DNA of 64,000 nt. It comes from Eubacteriales bacterium (GTDB lineage: Bacteria; Bacillota; Clostridia; Christensenellales; Aristaeellaceae). A program made the translations under genes and the position numbers. The notes under the pieces are model-generated. The model made no database searches. It saw only the letters and a list, made by a program, of their open reading frames with translations, and was not told the DNA's origin. Shown here in pieces: positions 56,605 to 64,000 of the stretch (position 1 is its first letter; each line of letters starts with the position of its first letter). The stretch is from assembly GCA_028693055.1 (NCBI GenBank), contig JAQUWD010000004.1, positions 1 to 64,000 of the forward strand, given 5' to 3'.

Positions 56605-58143
56605 ATGAAAAGACTGTTGGCTCTGGTATTGACTCTCGTAATGGTTCTTTCGGTTGCTTCTGCGTTTGCGGTGTATCAAACGCCCGTTTCTTTTATCATC
56701 ACCTCTACCCATTCCAATTCGGCAATGGACTACGACAAAGATGAGCTCTACGACTATATTGCGCAGAAATTCAACATTTCGTACGAGGTTTGGCCCGTTT
56801 CCAAGGACAGCCACGATGAAAAGGTGCGTATGTGGATCAACGGTGGCACGATGCCCGATGTACTGTGCTGGCGTAACTTTAAGTATCAGGAGTATGTGAA
56901 TTACTCGGAGCAGGGCTTACTGAAGGCGCTGCCGGATGGCTGGGAAACCACCTATCCCAATTTGTTTGCCATGTATCAGGCTTGCGGTATCTATGATGAA
57001 ATGGCGGTTGACGGCGCATACTATGGCGTTCCCCATGCTACCTACTATCGTTTCGCGGGAATGTCGGACCCGGTCGTACAGCATGCAACCCTTTACTACC
57101 GTAAGGATTGGGCGCAAAGCCTAGGTATGGAATTTGGAGCCTCCATTTCCATGTCCCAGTTGTCAGAATATCTGCGCGCCTGCATAGACAAAGATCTTGC
57201 TGGGAATGGAAATACATTGGGCTTAAGCGAAACCCCTGCCGCTATAAGCAATCTGTTTATGATGTTCAGCGATTTTAACTATGATCAGGACCCTTTCTAT
57301 CGAGATGAAGCCGGCTATCATTGGATTATGCAAAACGGCAAAATTGCGACGGGCGTGACCATGGCCCGGGATTGGTATGAAAAAGGCTTGATCGACCCTG
57401 ACTTCTACCTGCTTAGTTTGTCCGACGCAACAGCGAACTTCACCTCCGGGCTTTCTGCCGCAATGTTTGGCAGTTGCTCCATCCCTTCCCATTATGCGTT
57501 CCGCGATACCTTTACGGAAAGCACGGGGCTATCCGCCGACAACATCGGTTTGGCTGCCATTGCTGGAGACGACGACGTGGTACAGGCAAACCAAACGGAT
57601 AACTACTGGTCCTGCACGTTCTTTAACCCCGCCCTTAGCGATGAAAACTTTGCCCGCATTCTGGAAATGATGGATTGGATCTGCTCCGAAGAAGGCGAAT
57701 TAACAGTTATGATGGGCTTGCGCGGTAAAGCTTGGGATTATGCCGCGGACGGCAGCATTCAGATTTTGCTTGAGCCGGATGTGGAAGGCAAATATCAAAG
57801 CAGCCAAGATTTGTATGGTTCGTATCAAATTTTCCGCGCTCTTGGCGTTGTGGCGGACGATTACAGCTTCATCAATCCCGGCTATGACGAGGCGGTTGTA
57901 AACCAGATCCTCAACGTGTTTGAGGCTAAAAAGCAAGGGAAGATCAATACCATTGATTATGCTTACAAATTCTTTGCCAGCGACTCAAAAGCAGAGTATT
58001 CCGTCGACTTAGCCAATGAGATTACCTATCTGATCATTACTCCCAGTATTGATGTTCAAGCTGAGATTGATCAATTTGTGGAAACCAATAAGGGCATTTG
58101 GGAACCCGTTGTCAACGATTTGAATGATGCTTTGGTAAAGTAA
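56605..58143 (+). CDS. LipO/YtcQ-type extracellular sugar-binding protein
   Basis: A 512-residue binding protein of the large LplA/YtcQ type. Signal peptide MKRLLALVLTLVMVLSVASA, cleaved around AFA; there is no cysteine, so it is not a lipoprotein, unlike most binding proteins of monoderm bacteria. Family marks: VRMWINGGTMPDVLCWRNFK, YGVPHATYYRFAGMSDPVVQHATLYYRKDWAQSLG and a C-terminal AEIDQFVETNKGIW. It follows the two permeases after a 52-base gap. Likely ligand: an oligosaccharide from plant cell wall. Confidence 0.92.
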   Translation: MKRLLALVLTLVMVLSVASAFAVYQTPVSFIITSTHSNSAMDYDKDELYDYIAQKFNISYEVWPVSKDSHDEKVRMWINGGTMPDVLCWRNFKYQEYVNYSEQGLLKALPDGWETTYPNLFAMYQACGIYDEMAVDGAYYGVPHATYYRFAGMSDPVVQHATLYYRKDWAQSLGMEFGASISMSQLSEYLRACIDKDLAGNGNTLGLSETPAAISNLFMMFSDFNYDQDPFYRDEAGYHWIMQNGKIATGVTMARDWYEKGLIDPDFYLLSLSDATANFTSGLSAAMFGSCSIPSHYAFRDTFTESTGLSADNIGLAAIAGDDDVVQANQTDNYWSCTFFNPALSDENFARILEMMDWICSEEGELTVMMGLRGKAWDYAADGSIQILLEPDVEGKYQSSQDLYGSYQIFRALGVVADDYSFINPGYDEAVVNQILNVFEAKKQGKINTIDYAYKFFASDSKAEYSVDLANEITYLIITPSIDVQAEIDQFVETNKGIWEPVVNDLNDALVK

Positions 58144-58151
58144 AATGAATT

Positions 58152-58190
58152 CCGCCCATAGCCCTGCTATTGAAACCGGGCTATGGGCGG
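58152..58190 (+). other. Strong hairpin after the binding-protein gene
   Basis: Thirteen-base perfect arms (58152-58164 with 58178-58190) and 13-base loop, starting 8 bases after the binding-protein stop. Only TTAT follows, so it is at most a partial terminator. It separates transporter genes from the MBL-fold and response-regulator genes. Confidence 0.7.
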
Positions 58191-58216
58191 TTATACAACG
58201 TAAGAGGGAATGGATG

Positions 58217-59116
58217 ATGAAATTACTTTTCTTAGGAACGAGCGCCGGCGAAAGCTATCCTGCGCTGTGGTGCCATTGCCCCAATTGTGACTATGCAAGA
58301 ACCCATGGAGGACGAAATATTCGCGGCAATAGCTGCGCGCTGGTCGACGATGATTTGATGTTGGACATGAGCCATCATGCCTTTGATTCGGCGTTGCGCT
58401 TTCATACGGATATTTCTCAGATTCGCTATCTTTTTGTTACCCATGATCATCAGGATCATTTTTATCCCCAGCATCTGACTTGGCGTGGTTTGCCTTTTTC
58501 ACAAGGGAAACCCCAATCGATTCGCGAGCCCTTTGACAAGGCGTGGGCTGTACAACAAATGGGGGCGTTACAAACACCAGTGGAGCATCTTTCTATTTAT
58601 GGGCATGCCAGTATTTGGGATGCAATGAAACGCAATGAACGTTTCTGGTCCGAAAACATGGAAGAGAATTACCACATGAGCTTTACCGAGCTGCAGCCGG
58701 GAGAGGTGACCCATTGCGGTCAAACCAGCGTGACGGCGGTTACTTCCCAGCATAGCAAACCGGGTTCCGTGTTCAACTATATCATTGAACGCAATGGTAA
58801 AACACTACTTTATGCGCTGGACTGCGGCGGCTACGATGCGGACATGATTGAAATAATCAAGAGTAAGCGGTATGATTGTGTCGTGCTGGAGGGAACCTTC
58901 GGTGAGATGCCCGTGGAATGGAGCATGCATCAAAACCTAGCTAAGAACCTGAGAATGTTGGAATTCTTTCATAACAATAACCTATGGAAAAATGGACCGC
59001 GAATGATTCTCTCTCATCTCGCGCCCCATTGGACGCCTCCATATGATTTGTATGTTCAAACCATCGCACCCTATGGATTGGAACTTGCCTATGACGGATT
59101 GACTGTTGATATTTAA
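58217..59116 (+). CDS. MBL-fold metallohydrolase (PhnP-like)
   Basis: A 299-residue metallo-beta-lactamase-fold protein: MKLLFLGTSAGESYPALWCHCPNCDYARTHGGRNIRGNSCALVDDDLMLDMSHH near the start, metal motif THDHQDHFYP, and later HSKPGSVFNYIIERNGKTLLYALDCGGYD and LSHLAPHWTP. The CHCPNCDYAR segment is the PhnP-like cysteine cluster that can bind zinc. PhnP hydrolyses cyclic phosphodiesters, but whether this protein does so is unknown. Lying inside a sugar uptake locus, it may act on a modified sugar. The start could be ATG 58214 or 58217. Confidence 0.85.
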   Translation: MKLLFLGTSAGESYPALWCHCPNCDYARTHGGRNIRGNSCALVDDDLMLDMSHHAFDSALRFHTDISQIRYLFVTHDHQDHFYPQHLTWRGLPFSQGKPQSIREPFDKAWAVQQMGALQTPVEHLSIYGHASIWDAMKRNERFWSENMEENYHMSFTELQPGEVTHCGQTSVTAVTSQHSKPGSVFNYIIERNGKTLLYALDCGGYDADMIEIIKSKRYDCVVLEGTFGEMPVEWSMHQNLAKNLRMLEFFHNNNLWKNGPRMILSHLAPHWTPPYDLYVQTIAPYGLELAYDGLTVDI

Positions 59117-59130
59117 CGGAGGATGCCTCC

Positions 59131-59874
59131 ATGTATCATGCTGTAATTGTTGATGACGATAAATGGGCGCTTGCAGATATTCGACAAAGTTTTCGCTTTT
59201 CCCACTGGGGATTTGATGTAACCGGAGAATACCAGAACGCCAGCGACGCTTTTTCGTTTATTGAAGCAAATCCGCCTGATTTAGTAGTATCGGATATCAA
59301 AATGGGGGAAATGAGCGGGCTTGACCTTGCGCGTAAATGCCATGAGCATCAGTTCGACCCCGTATTTATCATTGTGAGCGGATATGATAGCTTTGCCTAT
59401 GTGCAGGACGCCTTTCGCTATGGCGTGTTTTTCTACTTGCTAAAGCCTATCGATGATGACCAGGTGGCGGAGGTGATGGAAAAAGCAAGAGAGAAGCTGG
59501 ATGAGCGCTCAAAGAACCGTCGTGTCTATTCCGATGATGCGCTTGGCAGAGCGCTGCAATATATCGATGAGCATTGCTGCGAACACCTGACCTTGGATAG
59601 GCTGGCTGCGGCGATGTTTATGAATCCAAGCTATCTTTCCCAATTGATTTCCAAAGGTGTAGGTATTCCCTTTGTGTCCTATCGTAATAAACAACGGGTG
59701 GAACAAGCCAAGGCCCTGATGGCGCAGGGACAGCATAATGTATCGATTTTAGCGGAAAATATCGGTTTTGTTTCTCCTGGACAGTTTTTTAAGGTTTTTA
59801 AACAAGAGACAAGTATGTCTCCTCAACAATACATCAACGCCCAGCCGTCGGAGAAAAGCGGACGACAAAAGTAA
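59131..59874 (+). CDS. YesN-type response regulator with AraC DNA-binding domain
   Basis: A 247-residue regulator: receiver with phosphoacceptor Asp55 in LVVSDIKMGEMSGLDLA, KPI near 110, and a C-terminal AraC-type double helix-turn-helix (QYIDEHCCEHLTLDRLAAAMFMNPSYLSQLISK ... ILAENIGFVSPGQFFKVFKQETSMSPQQYI). It is the partner of the YesM-like kinase and probably activates the transporter genes. It follows the MBL gene by 14 bases. Confidence 0.94.
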   Translation: MYHAVIVDDDKWALADIRQSFRFSHWGFDVTGEYQNASDAFSFIEANPPDLVVSDIKMGEMSGLDLARKCHEHQFDPVFIIVSGYDSFAYVQDAFRYGVFFYLLKPIDDDQVAEVMEKAREKLDERSKNRRVYSDDALGRALQYIDEHCCEHLTLDRLAAAMFMNPSYLSQLISKGVGIPFVSYRNKQRVEQAKALMAQGQHNVSILAENIGFVSPGQFFKVFKQETSMSPQQYINAQPSEKSGRQK

Positions 59875-59894
59875 ACGGTATACGGCGGGAGCGT

Positions 59895-60542
59895 TTAACG
59901 ATCAAAGCCCACCGCCGCTAAGAACTGCTTGGCGATATACATGCAGCCCACTTGGTTGGGGTGTATCCGATCCCAAGCGACGCTACAGGGATGCATATGA
60001 ACAAACAGGCGATCCCAAGCCGCTTGTAAATCCACCAACAATAAGCCGTGCTTTTGCGCCAGCTCCTTGACGATAGCGCCGTATTCATCCATCCGCGCGC
60101 GCATGGAATCCTGACGGTTAGGCTCCATAAAATAGGGAGTCATTAGAATCATGCCCTTAACGGAGGGTAACGTCCGTTGGATGAGATGCTCGTAGGTAGC
60201 GCGGTATTCCTCTGGCGATACGTGGGTTTCCGTGATTTCGGGGCTGTCAAATTGCCGCCATACGTCATTGATGCCAATGAGGATGGTTACCCAATCCGGC
60301 TTGAGATCCAGCGCGTCGGTTTGCCAGCGCGCGTCTAAATCTCGCACCTGATTTCCGCTGACGCCCATATTGACAACCCGCAGATGCTCCTCTGGGTACA
60401 TGGCGGTCAGCAGCGCGCCTACGTCCGCAATATAGCTCTGCCCCCATGCGTTGAAAAGGCCTTCTCCAATAGGCCTTTTTCGTTCGTAATCCGATATGGA
60501 ATCTCCAATAAAAAGCAGCTTGTCACCCTTGGTAAAAATCAT
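59895..60542 (-). CDS. SGNH/GDSL hydrolase, acetylesterase-like
   Basis: A 215-residue intracellular SGNH-fold hydrolase. Block I is FIGDSISDYER with the nucleophile serine, block II MGVSGNQVRDL with glycine, block III LIGINDVWRQ with Asn, block V WDRIHPNQVG with catalytic Asp and His. The GDSISDYERxRP opening is that of the YxiM/rhamnogalacturonan-acetylesterase-like group. It is convergent with the YesN-like gene; together with the pectin-type transporter it may deacetylate imported oligosaccharides. The start has an AGAGG site. Confidence 0.9.
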   Translation of the reverse strand: MIFTKGDKLLFIGDSISDYERKRPIGEGLFNAWGQSYIADVGALLTAMYPEEHLRVVNMGVSGNQVRDLDARWQTDALDLKPDWVTILIGINDVWRQFDSPEITETHVSPEEYRATYEHLIQRTLPSVKGMILMTPYFMEPNRQDSMRARMDEYGAIVKELAQKHGLLLVDLQAAWDRLFVHMHPCSVAWDRIHPNQVGCMYIAKQFLAAVGFDR

Positions 60543-60688
60543 TTATAAACGCCTCTTTCCGGACTGAGTGCTCATGGAAAAATATTATGGAGCAATCAAA
60601 GATCGCTGTCAAGGCAGCAATGCAATTTGTGGGCGGCGTTTTTTGCGTTTTTTTACACCTTGCATATCCGTAAACTACTGCTCGCGAT

Positions 60689-60716
60689 TTGCTTATGAGG
60701 AAAACTATGCTATAAT
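60689..60716 (+). promoter_or_regulatory. Promoter of maf-mreBCD
   Basis: TTGCTT (60689-60694), 16-base spacer ending TGC, perfect TATAAT (60711-60716). The leader is about 42 bases. Confidence 0.7.
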
Positions 60717-60764
60717 AAACTGTTACTTTATACTCAATGACGATGGAGACGGAGGGATGCGAAA

Positions 60765-61349
60765 ATGGCGGAAAGCTGGGCGGAGCAGCCGTTGGTATTG
60801 GCTTCAGGCTCGCCAAGAAGGCTGGAGCTGATGCGCTTATTAGGCGTCCCTTTTGAGGCGGTACCCTCCCAAGCCGATGAAACCGCGTATGGCAACGGTG
60901 CTGAACGTGTGCGTGTGTTGGCGCTTCGTAAGGCGGAGGAAGTGGCGGCTCGGATGCCGCAGAGAATCATTTTGGCTGCGGATACGCTTGTATGTGTGGA
61001 AGAAGATGTACTGGGAAAGCCTAAGGATCAGGCGGACGCCTGCCGAATGCTCAGGCGCTTGAGCGGCCGCGCCCATCAGGTTTTTACGGGCGTATGCATG
61101 ATAACGCCGGGGCAGCCCACGCGGCAGGAGGTGTGCGCCACAACGGTGCATTTTGTCCCGTTAAGCGACGAGGTCATTCTTCGGTATGTGGCTACGGGAG
61201 AGCCGATGGATAAGGCGGGAGCTTATGCCATTCAAGAACGGGCGGGCGCTTTTGTCAGCCGGATCGAGGGTAGCCCTACCAATGTGATCGGTCTGCCAAT
61301 GGAGACGGTGGCACGTTTTGTCAGCGATCTCTCTATTCCCCTTTTTTAG
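60765..61349 (+). CDS. maf: Maf-family nucleoside triphosphate pyrophosphatase
   Basis: A 194-residue Maf protein that hydrolyses modified or canonical nucleoside triphosphates to monophosphates. Motifs: LVLASGSPRRLELMRLLGVPFEAVPS, AADTLVCVEEDVLGKPKDQADACRMLRRLSGRAHQVFTGV, and AGAYAIQERAGAFVSRIEGSPTNVIGLPMETV. Located directly before mreB, the common position in Bacillota. Start supported by GGAGGGA. Confidence 0.95.
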   Translation: MAESWAEQPLVLASGSPRRLELMRLLGVPFEAVPSQADETAYGNGAERVRVLALRKAEEVAARMPQRIILAADTLVCVEEDVLGKPKDQADACRMLRRLSGRAHQVFTGVCMITPGQPTRQEVCATTVHFVPLSDEVILRYVATGEPMDKAGAYAIQERAGAFVSRIEGSPTNVIGLPMETVARFVSDLSIPLF

Positions 61350-61434
61350 CAGTCCTTTGACGGGCGGTGCGACGGATATTCCTTACCGGGTTTTTTGACC
61401 CGTTTGACCATCAAGGAACGGATGTGGAACAAAC

Positions 61435-62463
61435 ATGGGCTTTGTAGCGCACGATTTAGGCGTGGATTTGGGTACCAGCAACACGCTGGTTTATGTAAAA
61501 CGCAAGGGCATCGTTATCAGCGAGCCGACGATTGTGGTGGTGGATTCCAGCAATGAGCGCAAGGTGCGCGCCGTGGGCGACGACGCAAAGATCATGCTAG
61601 GGCGCACCACGGAAGGCGTGATGGCGGTTCGTCCCATGCGGGAGGGCGTTATCACCGATTTCGATATGACGGAAATCCTGATCCAGTTCTTTATGCGCAA
61701 GGCCATTGGCTCCAGCTATATCGTCAAGCCGCGCTTGTTTTTAAGCTATCCCTGCTCCATTTCCGCCATTGAGCGGCGGGCGGTGGGGGAGGCGGCTAAG
61801 TTCGCCGGCAGCCGCAAGGTTTTTCTGGTGGAAAAGCCCTTTGTATCTGCATTGGGCAGCGGTTTGCCGGTTTTTGACGCCAACGGCTGCATGGTGGTGG
61901 ATATCGGCGGCGGCACCACAGACGTGGCGGTGGTGTCTCTGGGCGGCGTCGTTATCAGTCATTCCATTCGTGTCGGCGGCGTAAAAATGGACGAGGCCAT
62001 CATCAATTTTATCAAGCGGGAGTTTAATATTTTGATTGGCGACCGCACCGCCGAGGAGGTTAAGCTGGATCTAGGCTCCGCGCTACCTCTTCATGGCGAG
62101 CGCCGCGCCCGCATCCGGGGCCGGGATATGGTCACCAACCTGCCCCAAACCACGGAAATCACCTCCGCACAGATCTATCAAGCCATTCAGGAGCCTTGCC
62201 AGGCGATTCTCCGGGCCATCAAATGGGTGCTGGAACGCACCCCGCCGGAGCTGGCGGCGGATGTGATGCACAGCGGCATTTATTTAACCGGTGGCGGTTC
62301 CCTCCTGTACGGCATGGATCAGATGATCGCCAGCGAGCTGGGCATTCCCGTGCTGCTGGCGAAGGAGCCCATGGATTGCGCGGCGCTGGGGCTTGGCAAC
62401 ATCATCGAGAATTTCGAGCTGCTCCAGCATCTTGGCAGAGCCAGCTTCCTCAAGGAGTTTTAA
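61435..62463 (+). CDS. mreB: Rod-shape determining protein MreB
   Basis: A 342-residue bacterial actin. Phosphate 1 loop DLGTSNTLVYVKRKGIVISEP, phosphate 2 DIGGGTTDVAVVSLGGVV, adenosine-binding TGGGSLLYGMD. It organises cell-wall synthesis along the cylinder. It follows maf by 85 bases (with a small CGGGT/ACCCG hairpin) and precedes mreC by 21 bases. Confidence 0.97.
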   Translation: MGFVAHDLGVDLGTSNTLVYVKRKGIVISEPTIVVVDSSNERKVRAVGDDAKIMLGRTTEGVMAVRPMREGVITDFDMTEILIQFFMRKAIGSSYIVKPRLFLSYPCSISAIERRAVGEAAKFAGSRKVFLVEKPFVSALGSGLPVFDANGCMVVDIGGGTTDVAVVSLGGVVISHSIRVGGVKMDEAIINFIKREFNILIGDRTAEEVKLDLGSALPLHGERRARIRGRDMVTNLPQTTEITSAQIYQAIQEPCQAILRAIKWVLERTPPELAADVMHSGIYLTGGGSLLYGMDQMIASELGIPVLLAKEPMDCAALGLGNIIENFELLQHLGRASFLKEF

Positions 62464-62484
62464 ACCAATCATGGAGGAGAATGC

Positions 62485-63714
62485 ATGAAGCTGAAGGTAC
62501 CAAAAACAGAACGCCGCAAGAGCGTTGACAGCAAAGGAAAACGAATTCTTCGCAACGTGCTGATTGTTGCGGCCGTAGTCGTCCTGCTGGCGCTGGCGGG
62601 GACCCATCTGTTTAAGCTGATTATCGGCAACGAGCAGCTAGCCGTTCCGGAAGAGGCGGTAACCAGCATTTTAACCCCCTTGCAAAGCGGCTTTGCCTCC
62701 GTTGTGGATGGAATATCCAATTATTTCTATACTCTCAAGCTGCGCTCTCGGTTGGAGCTGGAATATAACAATCTTCGGCAGGAAAACGAGCAGCTGGTCT
62801 ATCAGGCTATGCTCGTGCAGGAATTGCAGCATAAGCTTTCGGCTTATGAAACGCTGTTTGACGAAATTGCGGAGAATGAACTGATGAATCCGTTGGTTGC
62901 TACGGTCATCGGCCGTACCAGCGGTAACTATTTTTCGGTTTTCACTATTAATAAAGGCTCCAACGACGGCATCGAGGACTTTATGGCTGTTACCATGGGC
63001 GGCGCACTGGTGGGGTATACCTATAACGTTATGCCCACCAGCAGTAGCGTTCGCTCCATTATCGACAGCGAGGCCAGCATCGCAGGGCTGATTTCCAGCT
63101 CCCGCGACCAAGGCACGGTTCGCGGTACCTTTGGCGTGGATGGGCAAGCTATGTGCCGTATGTATTATCTGCCGGAGGATCATCTTCCCCGCCCCGGCGA
63201 TTTGGTGGTTACCTCCGGCGTGGGCATGTCCTTCCCCAAGGGAATCCCAATCGGCACGGTTCGGGAAAGCACCCGGGGAATGGAGAGCAACAAGCAGTAT
63301 ATCGTAGTGGAGCCCTCGGCAGATTTTGAGCATGTGGAGTACGTTATTGTACTGCGTTACCAGCCTACCGCCGAGGCGGTGGAGGAGCGCAGCAGCAGCA
63401 ACGATTCCATCGCGTATACGCCGTTGGATACCGTTGTGCCCATCCCTACGATCCAGATCGGCAGTGATTTCTACCAGCTTTCGCCTACGGCTACGCCTTC
63501 GCCGGAGCCGTCTATCGATCCCGACGCGACCCCCTCGCCCTCTCCGGACGCGTCCGCGGAGGCCGCCCCCACCCCTGACGGTGGCAATCAGAATTACGAG
63601 TATCAGGTTCCCTCGTCCATGCAGACAGATAACAGCTACGGCTTCACTCTCGCGCCCACTGCTACGCCCTCGCCTACGCCGCCGCCGCTGGATCTGTCGG
63701 TTGAGGAGGATTAA
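62485..63714 (+). CDS. mreC: Rod-shape determining protein MreC with a long Pro/Ser/Thr tail
   Basis: A 409-residue protein: cytoplasmic basic N-terminus, transmembrane helix (about 27-50), coiled coil (about 80-125, RSRLELEYNNLRQENEQLVYQAMLVQELQHKL), the MreC beta domain (about 130-300, with ATVIGRTSGNYFSVFTINKGSNDGI and GDLVVTSGVGMSFPKGIPIGTV), then an extracellular tail of about 100 residues with repeated ATPSP/TPSPSP units. Typical MreC proteins end near 280-320 residues; the tail is an extension. It scaffolds the elongasome with MreD and penicillin-binding proteins. Confidence 0.95.
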   Translation: MKLKVPKTERRKSVDSKGKRILRNVLIVAAVVVLLALAGTHLFKLIIGNEQLAVPEEAVTSILTPLQSGFASVVDGISNYFYTLKLRSRLELEYNNLRQENEQLVYQAMLVQELQHKLSAYETLFDEIAENELMNPLVATVIGRTSGNYFSVFTINKGSNDGIEDFMAVTMGGALVGYTYNVMPTSSSVRSIIDSEASIAGLISSSRDQGTVRGTFGVDGQAMCRMYYLPEDHLPRPGDLVVTSGVGMSFPKGIPIGTVRESTRGMESNKQYIVVEPSADFEHVEYVIVLRYQPTAEAVEERSSSNDSIAYTPLDTVVPIPTIQIGSDFYQLSPTATPSPEPSIDPDATPSPSPDASAEAAPTPDGGNQNYEYQVPSSMQTDNSYGFTLAPTATPSPTPPPLDLSVEED

Positions 63715-63716
63715 CG

Positions 63717-64000
63717 GTGTTTGGGAAAGTAATCAAAATCGCTGTCCTATCCCTGCTGACCTATCTGCTTCAGGCTACCACGGCAGAGTATCTGGCGCTG
63801 TGGAATGTAGCGCCCAATCTAGCGCTGATGATGATCGCTATCGTTTCCGTGGCGCTGGGGCGGAAATATACCTTTGTGGTTGCACTGCTGGTAGGCTATC
63901 TGCTGGAAATCATGATCCCCATGCTGGAGTATTTGAACCTCATCCTGTATCCCGTGGCAGCCATGCTGGGCGCGATGGTCTTTTCGGACAAAAGCGAGCG
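63717..64000 (+). CDS. mreD: Rod-shape determining protein MreD (partial, cut by window end)
   Basis: Starts at a GTG two bases after the mreC stop, with GAGGAGGA six bases upstream. The 94 residues in view contain hydrophobic segments of the MreD type (VIKIAVLSLLTYLLQAT, NLALMMIAIVSVALGRKYTFVVALLVGYLLEIM, LNLILYPVAAMLGAMVF). MreD is an integral membrane partner of MreC. The 3-prime part lies outside the window. Confidence 0.9.
   Translation, partial: MFGKVIKIAVLSLLTYLLQATTAEYLALWNVAPNLALMMIAIVSVALGRKYTFVVALLVGYLLEIMIPMLEYLNLILYPVAAMLGAMVFSDKSE

Noticed and set aside
63480..63690. Tandem repeat suspected in the mreC tail
   Set aside because: At DNA level the ACGCC/TCGCC units are degenerate; it is protein low complexity, not a true DNA tandem repeat.

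Overview
The window reads as a moderately GC-rich chromosome segment of an anaerobic member of the Bacillota, most likely class Clostridia. I infer this from the ylxM-ffh-rpsP-khpA-rimM-trmD order, the AGGAGG-type ribosome sites in front of nearly every gene, the YesM/YesN and Lpl-type sugar locus, an AraM-type glycerol-1-phosphate dehydrogenase and a DAP pathway using the long-type Asd. Species cannot be named. No phage, transposon, CRISPR array or rRNA was seen. There is one tRNA (Arg, anticodon CCG, CCA encoded).

Layout. 1-407: gene-free, hairpin-rich DNA. 408-4593 (minus): signal-recognition, ribosome and tRNA-modification operon. 4740-6686 (plus): a small regulator with tandem palindromic operators and an exported alpha/beta hydrolase. 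6815-7400: tRNA-Arg and a frameshifted NTF2-like gene. 7421-9255 (minus): ABC-F ATPase and DUF1653 protein. 9387-11108 (minus): TetR-controlled pair of membrane proteins. 11134-17136 (minus): five-gene cluster of acyl-ACP thioesterase, ECF sigma factor, DUF4349 protein (possible anti-sigma factor), SIMPL protein and a hybrid histidine kinase with two solute-binding sensor domains. 17304-22057 (plus): complete livJHMGF transporter with an attenuator-like leader.

22446-29000: M56-family protein with an altered zinc motif, G1P dehydrogenase, HAD phosphatase, serine hydrolase and citramalate synthase. 28950-37102: alpha-glucan locus with GH31, GH13, MalFG-type permeases, binding protein and a divergent LacI regulator that appears to start at a non-AUG codon. 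37132-39605: two conserved hypotheticals and a GH29 fucosidase. 39861-40739: DegV protein. 40907-45194 (minus): two-component system plus FtsX-type ABC exporter. 45421-48489: XRE regulator and asd-dapA-dapB. 48698-51289: GH78 rhamnosidase. 51389-52800: DegV protein with a FabT-like MarR regulator and twin operators. 52835-60542: YesM/YesN system, Lpl-type transporter, MBL-fold enzyme and SGNH hydrolase. 60689-64000: maf-mreB-mreC-mreD (mreD runs off the end).

The gene content suggests a saccharolytic gut-type organism using alpha-glucans, fucosides and rhamnose-containing plant glycans. Promoter plus palindrome architecture is legible for four local regulators. All three transporter binding-protein genes are followed by a strong hairpin and lack a convincing lipobox. 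Coordinates for promoters, palindromes and stems were read by eye; protein families were assigned from recognised motifs without any database search.
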